A DNA stretch of 24,206 bases. Source: Candidatus Methanolliviera sp. GoM_oil. Its GTDB lineage: Archaea > Halobacteriota > Methanoliparia > Methanoliparales > Methanoliparaceae. A model generated the notes under the pieces. It was given only the letters and a program-made list of their open reading frames with translations, had not been told where the DNA came from and made no database searches. Of the stretch, positions 1-6,152 are shown piece by piece. How positions within the stretch are numbered: the first letter of the stretch is position 1; every line of letters begins with the position of its first letter. The position numbers and the translations under genes were made by a program. The DNA lies in NCBI GenBank assembly GCA_902158735.1, contig CABGHG010000009.1, positions 1-24,206 on the forward strand, in the 5' to 3' direction.

Positions 1-116
1 TTATAGAGATATGCGAGGGGTGTGGGGAACCTTATACTCTTGAGAAAGAGGATAATAAAGAGAAAGAGAAAAATTTGTGCGCCGACTGCTTTGATCGAAT
101 CTCTTCAAATCACTAA
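1..116 (+). CDS. 3' end of an fmdE-like gene (partial, duplicate of 7979..8548)
   Basis: Read in frame from base 3, this encodes the last 38 residues of an FmdE-family protein. It contains a complete Cys-x2-Cys ... Cys-x2-Cys zinc-ribbon tail (C-E-G-C and C-A-D-C) and ends at TAA 114-116. It is identical in DNA to the end of the full-length gene at 7979..8548. The rest of the gene lies outside the window, if it exists. Because identity stops 11 bases after the stop codon and the window starts here, it may be an assembly overlap rather than a separate gene. Downstream sequence then runs into the convergent cbiZ gene, with no promoter-like signal between. Confidence 0.6.
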   Translation, partial: IEICEGCGEPYTLEKEDNKEKEKNLCADCFDRISSNH

Positions 117-127
117 AGTTCCTCAAA
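1..127 (+). repeat. Exact 127-bp direct repeat, copy A
   Basis: Bases 1-127 are identical, base for base, to 8433-8559. The match starts at base 1 of the window and ends sharply: base 128 is t, while base 8560 is g. The unit covers the last 38 codons of an fmdE-like gene plus 11 bases beyond its stop codon. A repeat of exactly 127 bases beginning at the window edge is what a de Bruijn assembly with k=127 leaves at a contig end. A genuine second fmdE copy whose identity runs past the window edge is the alternative. Confidence 0.95.
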
Positions 128-176
128 TTGAAAAGGCTAATTTTATGAGATATTTGAAGATCACACGATGGTCATA

Positions 177-740
177 TCATGCCCTTTGCACCTTCAAAGA
201 TCTTCTAATTCCCATTCTCACAGATTTCACGACCTCTCTTCCAAATCTGGTATATGGACCGGAAAATTCAATCTCTTCCTTCTTTGATCTCTCATAAGCT
301 ACAACTACCGCATCGGTAGAGGTTCCGCTGAAATTAAATCCACACTCGAATAACGTGAAGGTCTTTGCCTCCGTTGCCGTGATGACGCAATTTACCAAAG
401 CTCCTTCAGAAAGAGGTCTTTTTGAAATTATGATAATGTTGATCGTTCCAAAATTAAAATGAACAGGATTTTCAATCCCGGCCGTCACGAACGCATATAT
501 GTCCTGCATCTCATGAAAGGCGAGGTATCGCATATCGAGTGCAGTCAAGAGAGAAAAATATGAATGTCTAATATTGAACTTCTTCTCAAGATGTTTCAGA
601 TGATCTTCTGCCTCAAATCCACTCGGAACGGTGGAGTTCAAGATGTGTTTGACGTTACTTCTGCCGCCGCGAAACCCAGAGCTCAACGCCTCAAAATCTC
701 CGTCTATAACCAATGTTTTTTCCTTCACGTGCCACTTCAT
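177..740 (-). CDS. cbiZ: Adenosylcobinamide amidohydrolase CbiZ
   Basis: The 187-aa product matches the CbiZ family, cytosolic enzymes that hydrolyse the amide bond of adenosylcobinamide or incomplete corrinoids to adenosylcobyric acid, so that imported corrinoids re-enter the cobamide pathway. Recognisable blocks are G-G-R-S-N-V-K-H-I-L-N (residues 25-35), F-V-T-A-G (84-88), G-T-I-N-I (98-102), A-L-V-N-C-V-I-T-A-T-E-A-K (114-126) and S-G-T-S-T-D-A-V-V-V-A (138-148). There is no signal peptide. The gene is divergent from btuF with 56 bases between the start codons, so the two share a promoter region. CbiZ next to BtuFCD is the expected archaeal corrinoid-salvage arrangement. The protein is somewhat shorter than many CbiZ proteins but keeps the signature blocks. 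Confidence 0.9.
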   Translation of the reverse strand: MKWHVKEKTLVIDGDFEALSSGFRGGRSNVKHILNSTVPSGFEAEDHLKHLEKKFNIRHSYFSLLTALDMRYLAFHEMQDIYAFVTAGIENPVHFNFGTINIIIISKRPLSEGALVNCVITATEAKTFTLFECGFNFSGTSTDAVVVAYERSKKEEIEFSGPYTRFGREVVKSVRMGIRRSLKVQRA

Positions 741-754
741 TCTTTAATCTCCAT

Positions 755-769
755 CGAAAGTTTTTTAAA
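755..769 (+). promoter_or_regulatory. BRE/TATA promoter of btuF
   Basis: CGAAAG (755-760) is followed directly by TTTTTTAAA (761-769), a good archaeal BRE plus TATA box. Transcription would start about 25 bases downstream, close to the btuF ATG at 797, which would give a leaderless or very short-leader mRNA. The same (C/G)GAAAG-plus-TATA form recurs at 4613 and, on the minus strand, at 20210-20232. Confidence 0.6.
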
Positions 770-796
770 CTAAACTAAATTTTAAAGGACTTAAAT

Positions 797-1729
797 ATGG
801 TGAAGAAGATCATAGTAGCATCGACGATCGTATTCCTCGTGTGGATCATTCTTCTATCCACATTTATATATCACCCAAGCCATGCAGAAGAGATGAATGC
901 GATCGAGATTGAAAGGATCGTCTCCCTTGCGCCGTCGAATACTGAGATACTCTTTGCACTCGGGCTCGGAGAAAAAGTAGTAGCCGTAACCGATTACTGT
1001 AATTATCCAGAAGAGGCAAAGAAGAAGGAGAAGATCGGTGGCTACAGCACGATCGATATTGAGAAGGTGGTTTCATTGAAACCCGATTTGGTTTTAGCCG
1101 CCTATGGGAATGGAGAGGAGGTCGTTGAAAGATTGAAAGAATTGGGGCTAAATGTTGCCATTTTAAGCTCCAAACCTGTAAAGAGCATTGAAGATACATT
1201 GAAAGAGATAAGATACGTTGGAAAGATATCTGGAAAGGAGAAAGAGGCTTCTTCTCTCTGCGAAGAGATGGAGAAAAAGATAAAAGAGATAACGGATAAA
1301 ACGAAGAATGCAAAGAAGGTAAGGGTTACACATATTTGTTGGCACGAACCTTTCTATGTTGCAGGCTCAGAATGTCTCTCGTCCGATATGATCGAAAAGG
1401 CGGGTGGAGAAAATGTTTTCTCAGATGTCGAATACTGGCACACGGTAAGCATGGAAGAATTGATAGATAGGAATCCAGATGTAATAATCGTCAGCAGTGG
1501 TACAGGTATGGGAGGAGAAGAGAATGTCGCATACGATTACATACTTGGGGAGGAAAGATTGAAATGTATAAATGCGGTGAAGAATCATCGGGTTTATCTG
1601 ATCGATGCAGATATCGTCAGCAGATCGGGTCCGAGAATCGCCGATGCGCTTGAAGAAGTCGCAAAATTCATTCACCCTGAATTGTTTGAAACGTGTAAGG
1701 TGATGGCACACGCATCCGCTCGCGCGTAA
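797..1729 (+). CDS. btuF: Corrinoid ABC transporter substrate-binding protein (BtuF-like)
   Basis: The 310-aa product is a TroA/BtuF-type periplasmic binding protein. An N-terminal hydrophobic segment (about residues 4-25) with no lipobox Cys suggests a membrane anchor or signal peptide, so the protein acts outside the cytoplasmic membrane. The binding domain opens with R-I-V-S-L-A-P-S-N-T-E-I-L-F-A-L-G, the classic BtuF N-lobe start, and has I-D-I-E-K-V-V-S-L-K-P-D-L-V-L before the linker helix. The C-lobe has N-P-D-V-I-I-V and V-K-N-H-R-V-Y-L-I. It is first in an operon with the Cys-rich mini-protein, btuC and btuD. Neighbouring CbiZ makes a corrinoid ligand likely; iron chelates are the alternative, since the family binds both. 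Confidence 0.85.
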   Translation: MVKKIIVASTIVFLVWIILLSTFIYHPSHAEEMNAIEIERIVSLAPSNTEILFALGLGEKVVAVTDYCNYPEEAKKKEKIGGYSTIDIEKVVSLKPDLVLAAYGNGEEVVERLKELGLNVAILSSKPVKSIEDTLKEIRYVGKISGKEKEASSLCEEMEKKIKEITDKTKNAKKVRVTHICWHEPFYVAGSECLSSDMIEKAGGENVFSDVEYWHTVSMEELIDRNPDVIIVSSGTGMGGEENVAYDYILGEERLKCINAVKNHRVYLIDADIVSRSGPRIADALEEVAKFIHPELFETCKVMAHASARA

Positions 1730-1772
1730 ATATCTCAGAAGATTCTTAGATGGATTCCGTGGGGAGGATCGG

Positions 1773-2060
1773 ATGTGTGAATATTATCCGTGCCATTTTG
1801 ACGGGCAGGATTGCACATTTTGTTTCTGCCCCTTTTATCCATGCGAGGACAATTCAAAGGGAAGATGGATCCTTAAAGAAGATACGGATGATTGGGTTTG
1901 GGATTGTTCGCCGTGCAGATGGATTCACGAAGAAGAGGTCGTCGGGAAGATCGTTAAAAGATTAAAGGATTTGAAGATGAGCGATGTCGATGACTTTGAG
2001 AGAAGAAGGGATGAGGTCATGGAGATAAAACGCCAGATCAATTCTGGAGAAGCTCGGTGA
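1773..2060 (+). CDS. Cysteine-rich small-domain protein (PF04071-like), corrinoid-locus associated
   Basis: The 95-aa product carries eight Cys in its first half (residues 2, 7, 14, 17, 19, 24, 45, 48), with the runs C-T-F-C-F-C-P-F-Y-P-C and C-S-P-C-R-W-I-H. This is the signature of the Cys-rich small domain of PF04071, thought to bind metal and often found with cobalamin genes. The second half is a charged helix with no predicted catalytic motif. GGGGAGGATC upstream is a clear ribosome binding site for ATG 1773. The gene lies 43 bases after btuF, and its TGA overlaps the GTG start of btuC (GTGA), so translation is coupled to the transporter. A cytosolic metal or corrinoid handling role is inferred, not shown. 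Confidence 0.75.
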   Translation: MCEYYPCHFDGQDCTFCFCPFYPCEDNSKGRWILKEDTDDWVWDCSPCRWIHEEEVVGKIVKRLKDLKMSDVDDFERRRDEVMEIKRQINSGEAR

Positions 2061-3034
2061 AACGCAGGTGGATATTGATTCTGATCGCCTTGATATTCGC
2101 GCTGGCGATCTCTATCCTCGTCTCGATCGCTGTGGGATCCACGAACATCCCTTTGAGAACGATCGCAAAGATCATCGTAGATCATAAACGCGCATTTTTA
2201 TCGGCAGAAGAAACAATAATTTTACAAATAAGGTTACCAAGAGTTCTTTTAGGCATTTTAGTTGGTATGGCATTATCCGTTTCTGGAACAACGATGCAAA
2301 CTTTATTTAAAAATCCGATGGCAGATCCTTACATCATCGGGATATCTTCTGGTGCCGCATTTGGGGCTGTTCTTGCCATGAGATTATCTCCTACATTAGT
2401 TCCGTTGATGGCGATCGTCTGTGCCATCTCAACCGCTTTTATCGTTTATAATATCGCGAAGGTTGGAGGAAAACTGCCTGTTAATACGTTATTGCTCTCA
2501 GGGATAGCGGTCGGTTATTTTCTCTCTGCACTCACCTCTTTTATGATATTTAATTCAGGGGAGGGACTGCATCAAGTCGTTTTCTGGATGATGGGAGGGT
2601 TATGGGGGGCAAATTGGGATCGTGTTGAGATTATAATACTCCCCATCTGTATCGGAATGGTGATATTATACCTCTTCTCCAAAGATATGAACGTGATGCT
2701 CCTCGGGGAAGAATCCGCAGAACATCTTGGAATTGATGTTGAAACGCTAAAAAAGATCATGTTGATCATATCTTCGATCATCACCGCCGCAGCGGTCTCC
2801 ATGAGTGGAATCATCGGATTCGTCGGTCTGATCGTTCCTCATATCATGCGAATAATGGTAGGTCCAGACCACAGGATACTCCTGCCGACGTCCGCACTCG
2901 CCGGTGGAATTCTTTTGGTTCTTGCCGATACTATGGCTAGAACAATGGGAGAGATACCCGTTGGAATCATCACGGCGTTATTTGGGGCACCATTTTTCAT
3001 CTACCTGCTGCGTTCGAGAAAGAGATTGTATTAA
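2057..3034 (+). CDS. btuC: Corrinoid ABC transporter permease (BtuC/FecCD family)
   Basis: The 325-aa polytopic membrane protein is of FecCD type, with about ten hydrophobic segments. Family motifs include R-L-P-R-V-L-L-G-I-L-V-G near residue 60, S-G-T-T-M-Q-T-L-F-K-N-P-M-A-D-P-Y, and G-I-S-S-G-A-A-F-G-A, then G-I-I-G-F-V-G-L-I-V-P-H-I-M-R and D-T-M-A-R-T in the last third. It forms the translocation path, as a dimer, for the ligand captured by the upstream binding protein. The start is GTG 2057, which overlaps the previous stop; no better start lies nearby. Length and motifs look intact. Confidence 0.9.
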   Translation: MKRRWILILIALIFALAISILVSIAVGSTNIPLRTIAKIIVDHKRAFLSAEETIILQIRLPRVLLGILVGMALSVSGTTMQTLFKNPMADPYIIGISSGAAFGAVLAMRLSPTLVPLMAIVCAISTAFIVYNIAKVGGKLPVNTLLLSGIAVGYFLSALTSFMIFNSGEGLHQVVFWMMGGLWGANWDRVEIIILPICIGMVILYLFSKDMNVMLLGEESAEHLGIDVETLKKIMLIISSIITAAAVSMSGIIGFVGLIVPHIMRIMVGPDHRILLPTSALAGGILLVLADTMARTMGEIPVGIITALFGAPFFIYLLRSRKRLY

Positions 3035-3062
3035 GAAAAGAAAAGAAGGGAGAGAAGATGTT

Positions 3063-4355
3063 ATGTTGAGCGTAGAAGAGATCGACGCTTACTATGGAAA
3101 CGTAAAGGTCTTGGAAAAGATAAATTTTTCCGCAAAAGAGGGGAAATTATTGGGAATAATCGGTCCAAACGGATCAGGTAAGACGACTTTACTTAAAGTG
3201 ATCAGTAAAATCATAAAGCCGAGCGTTGGAACCGTTCTCTTGAATGAATTTGATATTTCAAAGATGGGTAGAAGAGAGCTCGCAAGAAAGATGGCAGTCG
3301 TGCCACAAGAAAGTTCTACGAGCTTTTCTTTTACCGCGATGGAGATCGTGCTGATGGGAAGGACGCCGCATCTGAAGAGATTTGAGACGGAGGGTTTTGA
3401 AGACTTGGAGGTGGCGAAGAGGTGTATGAAGCTGACAAACTGCTCAAACTTGGCAGAAAGGCAGATAGACGAATTGAGCGGTGGAGAGTTACAGAAGGTA
3501 GTCATAGCAAGGGCATTAGCGCAAGAACCCAAGGTCTTGTTGATGGACGAACCCACATCCCATCTGGACATAAAAAATCAGATAGAGATATTGGAACTGA
3601 TGAAGAGATTGACAGATGATAGGTTGATCGTGATCGCTGTATTTCACGATCTAAACATGGCTTCCCGATACTGCGAAGAATTGATATTATTGAAGGAGGG
3701 AAAAATCGTTTCATTTGGAAGAACGGAAGAAATTTTAACATCAGAGACTATCAGAAACGTATTTGATATCTCGGCATCGATAAAAAGAGATCCTTTGACG
3801 AATTCACTCGCTCTAATGGTGATTCCAAAGAAGAAGAAGGAAAAGGAAAAAATAAAAGAATCTTTAAGGATTCACATAATATGCGGCGGTGGTAGCGGCT
3901 CCATCTTGATGCATTCGTTAGATAAAGAATATGAGATTACCGCCGGCGTCATCCACGAGTTAGATACAGATTTTGAGGTGGCTAAAGCCCTTAATATAGA
4001 TATGGTGAGCGAAGCGCCATTTTCTCCGATCGGCGACGAAAGATACGAGGAAAATTTGGATATGATCAGAAGATCAGATATTGTGATAATAGCCAATATG
4101 CCAGTTGGATTTGGAAATATAAAGAATCTATATGCCGCCATATCTGCGATAGAAGATAAAAAAGAAGTTTTAATTATTGATGAGACACCGATCGAAGAGC
4201 GAGATTTTACGGATGGAGAAGCGACAAAAATTTTTAAAGGTTTAAGGGAAGATGGAGGTATCTTTTTTAAAGATATGCACGAGCTACTGGATCGTTTAGA
4301 AAGTATTATAACGAAGAATGGGAAACGAGCATTAGATCAAAACTCTCTATATTAA
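3063..4355 (+). CDS. btuD: Corrinoid ABC transporter ATPase with C-terminal extension (BtuD-like)
   Basis: The 430-aa product has an ordinary ABC ATPase in residues 1-255: Walker A G-P-N-G-S-G-K-T-T (34-42), Q-loop P-Q-E (81-83), signature L-S-G-G-E (138-142), Walker B L-L-M-D-E-P (159-164) and switch His195. It energises BtuC. Residues about 268-420 form a second Rossmann-like domain starting H-I-I-C-G-G-G-S-G-S and including S-E-A-P-F-S-P-I and E-E-R-D-F-T-D-G, joined by a Lys/Glu-rich linker. The extension adds about 175 residues to a usual 255-aa ATPase. ATG 3063 is chosen because GGGAGAG lies just upstream and homology begins there; the frame is also open upstream, inside btuC. Confidence 0.88.
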   Translation: MLSVEEIDAYYGNVKVLEKINFSAKEGKLLGIIGPNGSGKTTLLKVISKIIKPSVGTVLLNEFDISKMGRRELARKMAVVPQESSTSFSFTAMEIVLMGRTPHLKRFETEGFEDLEVAKRCMKLTNCSNLAERQIDELSGGELQKVVIARALAQEPKVLLMDEPTSHLDIKNQIEILELMKRLTDDRLIVIAVFHDLNMASRYCEELILLKEGKIVSFGRTEEILTSETIRNVFDISASIKRDPLTNSLALMVIPKKKKEKEKIKESLRIHIICGGGSGSILMHSLDKEYEITAGVIHELDTDFEVAKALNIDMVSEAPFSPIGDERYEENLDMIRRSDIVIIANMPVGFGNIKNLYAAISAIEDKKEVLIIDETPIEERDFTDGEATKIFKGLREDGGIFFKDMHELLDRLESIITKNGKRALDQNSLY

Positions 4356-4582
4356 AACCTATCCAAACATCTGATTCTAAAGATCGAGAACTCGAAGGAA
4401 AGAAGTTAATACGCCCCGATCACGACCGTTGAGCGAGAAACGTTAAAGGCACATTTTTGTTTCTATGCGGTGCTTATATAGGCAAAATAAAACAAAAAAG
4501 TGAAAAATAGAGGTTTAAACTGTGAATCGTCGGCTATCGGGAGTGCTTTTGGTGTATTAGCCTATTTGTAAAACTATAAAAC

Positions 4583-4610
4583 AAAAAGGGACGCCGTTCT
4601 TACCCTTTTT
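4583..4610 (+). terminator. Hairpin with U-tract after btuD
   Basis: AAAAAGGG (4583-4590) pairs perfectly with CCCTTTTT (4603-4610) around a 12-base loop, and the 3' arm supplies the T-run. It sits about 230 bases after the btuD stop and directly before a BRE/TATA element, so it marks the boundary between the corrinoid operon and the small-protein cluster. The stretch 4356-4582 holds no ORF or RNA that I can support. Confidence 0.5.
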
Positions 4611-4612
4611 AA

Positions 4613-4627
4613 GGAAAGTTATTTATA
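4613..4627 (+). promoter_or_regulatory. BRE/TATA promoter of the small-protein cluster
   Basis: GGAAAG (4613-4618) precedes TTATTTATA (4619-4627), matching the BRE plus TATA layout seen ahead of btuF and the 20088 binding protein. Transcription would begin near 4650. That gives a roughly 100-base leader before the gene at 4757, and this leader carries the 30-codon ORF at 4658. Confidence 0.5.
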
Positions 4628-4657
4628 CAATTAACAAATTAACTTGAGTTGGAAGAT

Positions 4658-4750
4658 ATGAACGGCAAGCATCTCAGAAGAATATGTGGGACCGATGGAT
4701 TTGGGGATGTTTGTTTACGTATCGACCAGATAAAACGAAAAAGGAGGTGA
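4658..4750 (+). CDS. Possible 30-aa basic leader ORF
   Basis: ATG 4658 opens a 30-codon frame ending at TGA 4748-4750. That stop lies inside the AAGGAGGTGA ribosome binding site of the next gene, six bases before its ATG. The peptide ends in a basic run (K-R-K-R-R) and has two Cys. GGAAG seven bases upstream is a weak ribosome binding site. The stop position inside the next gene's Shine-Dalgarno sequence would allow translational coupling. I recognise no family, and a chance ORF is possible. Confidence 0.25.
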   Translation: MNGKHLRRICGTDGFGDVCLRIDQIKRKRR

Positions 4751-4756
4751 AAAAAA

Positions 4757-4909
4757 ATGTTTGGCGAAATAAAGAGGATGTTGAAGGAAGAGAATGCGAT
4801 AGGATGTCAGCAATTTATTGGGATGCCCCTGCTCGGCTTTGCCGAGGGCGGTCAGGAGTGGTGGAAGCTACTGGGAAAATTGTTTGAAAACTGCTTTGAC
4901 ATGTGCTAA
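4757..4909 (+). CDS. Mini-protein 1 of the conserved-N-terminus family (50 aa)
   Basis: I do not recognise this protein. It starts M-F-G-E-I-K-R-M-L-K-E-E-N-A, a segment shared almost residue for residue with the mini-protein at 6557 and, less one position, with those at 5754 and 5918. The rest is unique: a short hydrophobic stretch, a Gly-Gly at residues 31-32, and an aromatic amphipathic tail (Q-E-W-W-K-L-L-G-K-L-F-E-N-C-F-D-M-C). The ribosome binding site AAGGAGGTGA at 4741-4750 is near-perfect, strong evidence for a real gene. Cys at 17, 46 and 50. The pattern of fixed head and variable tail resembles precursor peptides or small effector families, but no modifying or export gene is adjacent. 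Confidence 0.7.
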   Translation: MFGEIKRMLKEENAIGCQQFIGMPLLGFAEGGQEWWKLLGKLFENCFDMC

Positions 4910-5091
4910 AATAGGCGAATGAAGAGAATTTGAAAGTGCTTGAAGACGGTGAGGAGTGGCATAGATGCTTGAGAAGACGGTCAAAAGCATTTTTGATCTC
5001 TGTTGGGCGAGAAGCGTCAAAACCTCTCCTCTTTTCCGTCTTATGAACGATATAAAAGAGTAAAAAAAAGATTGTGTGGAGGGATGAACAA

Positions 5092-5532
5092 ATGATGAAA
5101 AAATTGATCGTGTCGGTCATACTTGTTAGTCTCATGCTTTCAGGTATGGCTTTTGCTCCGCGAATGGCACTTGCCGGGGAAGGTGATACCTGGACGGGAG
5201 ATGTAATTGTTATAGGACCAGACGGGGAAACCATCTTTGACGATGAAGTAACCATTGCCACCACGACCATCGTTGATGTTGATGGAGATAAACATCACTT
5301 CTTCTCCCCTACTGCATTGGGAGCTTTAGATGAAGCATCCTGGTCTGGAGACTTTGAATATGAGGTAGAAGAAGGGGATTATGGGTTATGGATAACCTCC
5401 ATAGATGGATATGAAAATGAAGGTGGATGCGGGTGGATGTATAAGGTAGATGGCGAGAGTGCCGAGGTCGGCGCAGACAAATATGAATTGGAAGGTGAAA
5501 GCGAAGTAAGGTGGTATTGGAGCGGTATGTGA
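5092..5532 (+). CDS. Secreted DUF4430-domain protein (transcobalamin C-terminal-like)
   Basis: The 146-aa product has a clear Sec signal peptide (M-M-K-K-L-I-V-S-V-I-L-V, then a likely cut near A-L-A-G-E at about residues 28-31). The mature part resembles the DUF4430 beta domain (PF14478): a T-A-L-G-A-L-D-E-A helix, Y-G-L-W-I-T-S-I-D-G-Y-E-N, G-W-M-Y-K-V-D-G and a final E-V-R-W-Y-W. The same domain forms the C-terminal half of animal transcobalamin and intrinsic factor. With btuFCD and cbiZ upstream, a surface corrinoid-capture role is plausible but inferred. ATG 5092 is chosen because GGAGGG lies eight bases upstream; a GTG at 5074 would spoil the signal peptide. A TATA-like TATAAAAGAG sits at 5051-5060. 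Confidence 0.7.
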   Translation: MMKKLIVSVILVSLMLSGMAFAPRMALAGEGDTWTGDVIVIGPDGETIFDDEVTIATTTIVDVDGDKHHFFSPTALGALDEASWSGDFEYEVEEGDYGLWITSIDGYENEGGCGWMYKVDGESAEVGADKYELEGESEVRWYWSGM

Positions 5533-5589
5533 AGTTAAAATCTCTTCATTTTCCTTTTTTATGAATGAATGGTATAAAAGAGGCGAAAA

Positions 5590-5703
5590 ATGGGAATTTG
5601 TGTTGAGTTGCCTTTGCTCTGTTGTGCCAAGTGCGGCGAATATTTTTACAGGATTATGAAAATATCTATTAAAATCTGCATGAAGCTCTGCTGCTCACTT
5701 TAA
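5590..5703 (+). CDS. Cys-rich mini-protein (37 aa)
   Basis: This short frame encodes 37 residues, seven of them Cys (positions 4, 11, 12, 15, 30, 34, 35), including C-C-A-K-C and C-M-K-L-C-C, with a net basic, hydrophobic character. It is not a known zinc finger. Its start context (AAAAGAGGCGAAAAATGGGAA) matches that of the gene at 5754 in 20 of 21 bases, which argues that it is translated. A TATA-like box at 5573-5580 is too close to the ATG to be its own promoter, so it would be read through from upstream. Disulfide-bonded peptide or metal binder are both possible. Confidence 0.45.
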   Translation: MGICVELPLLCCAKCGEYFYRIMKISIKICMKLCCSL

Positions 5704-5753
5704 TGTGAGTGGAAGACTATACATGTAAAAATAGATAAAAAAAGAGGCAAAAA

Positions 5754-5903
5754 ATGGGAAAGATAAGAGAGATGATGAAGAATGAGGATGCATTGTCATT
5801 TTTAGTTGGCATTGTCGAGGCAGCTATAGCCGGCGGAACTGCCGGCGGTTCAGGTTGGTATGCGGGTCTGGAAAAATTCGTCAAGAAGTTCTGGTTTGGA
5901 TGA
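5754..5903 (+). CDS. Mini-protein 2 of the conserved-N-terminus family (49 aa)
   Basis: The start M-G-K-I-R-E-M-M-K-N-E-D-A matches the head shared by the other mini-proteins. A Gly/Ala-rich hydrophobic segment follows (about residues 14-31), then Gly-Gly at 31-32 and a cationic aromatic tail, S-G-W-Y-A-G-L-E-K-F-V-K-K-F-W-F-G. The Gly-Gly falls at the same positions as in the 4757 protein. GAGG lies upstream as a modest ribosome binding site. The next gene starts 14 bases after the stop, so the two are co-translated. No database family is recognised. It could be a peptide precursor or a small membrane-active protein. Confidence 0.65.
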   Translation: MGKIREMMKNEDALSFLVGIVEAAIAGGTAGGSGWYAGLEKFVKKFWFG

Positions 5904-5917
5904 AGGAGAGATGAAAA

Positions 5918-6109
5918 ATGGGGAAGATCAAAGAGATGATGGGAGATGAGCGTGCATATCCCGCATTGACGGGACTGGCATGTGGAAAGATGATCTATTG
6001 GATTCCCACCTATCTATGTGGAGGTTGTGCGGATTTTTTCGATTGGGCCATTGAAGTATTCAATCTGGCATCGGGCGTGGGTCTGGTATATGTAGGATTT
6101 GGAAAATAG
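5918..6109 (+). CDS. Mini-protein 3 of the conserved-N-terminus family (63 aa)
   Basis: The head M-G-K-I-K-E-M-M-G-D-E-R-A is clearly related to the 5754 protein. The body is different: an aromatic stretch with C-G-K-M-I-Y-W-I-P-T-Y-L-C-G-G-C (Cys22, Cys34, Cys37), a D-F-F-D-W-A-I-E-V-F helix and a Gly-rich hydrophobic C-terminus ending G-F-G-K. AAGGAGAG, whose first bases overlap the end of the previous gene, is its ribosome binding site. It ends with TAG. Function unknown; a small membrane protein or precursor peptide fits what can be seen. Confidence 0.65.
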   Translation: MGKIKEMMGDERAYPALTGLACGKMIYWIPTYLCGGCADFFDWAIEVFNLASGVGLVYVGFGK

Positions 6110-6152
6110 TCGAGATCGCAAAAGCAAATAAAAAAGGAGGTGAAAAAGAAAA

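Noticed and set aside
864..1313. Long antisense frame inside btuF
   Set aside because: It is an out-of-frame shadow of a clearly conserved gene, low in complexity (Ser/Leu/Arg-rich) and without motifs.
2904..3062. Longer btuD starting inside btuC
   Set aside because: The upstream part is an out-of-frame read of btuC; ABC homology starts at ATG 3063, which has its own ribosome binding site.
4356..4756. Possible cobalamin riboswitch between btuD and the small-protein cluster
   Set aside because: No B12-box-like or multi-helix riboswitch core could be recognised; only a simple hairpin with a T-run and a BRE/TATA are visible.
4936..5046. 36-codon frame starting GTG between the first mini-gene and the DUF4430 gene
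   Set aside because: It has no ribosome binding site at a useful distance, does not share the mini-protein head, and its basic composition looks like chance.
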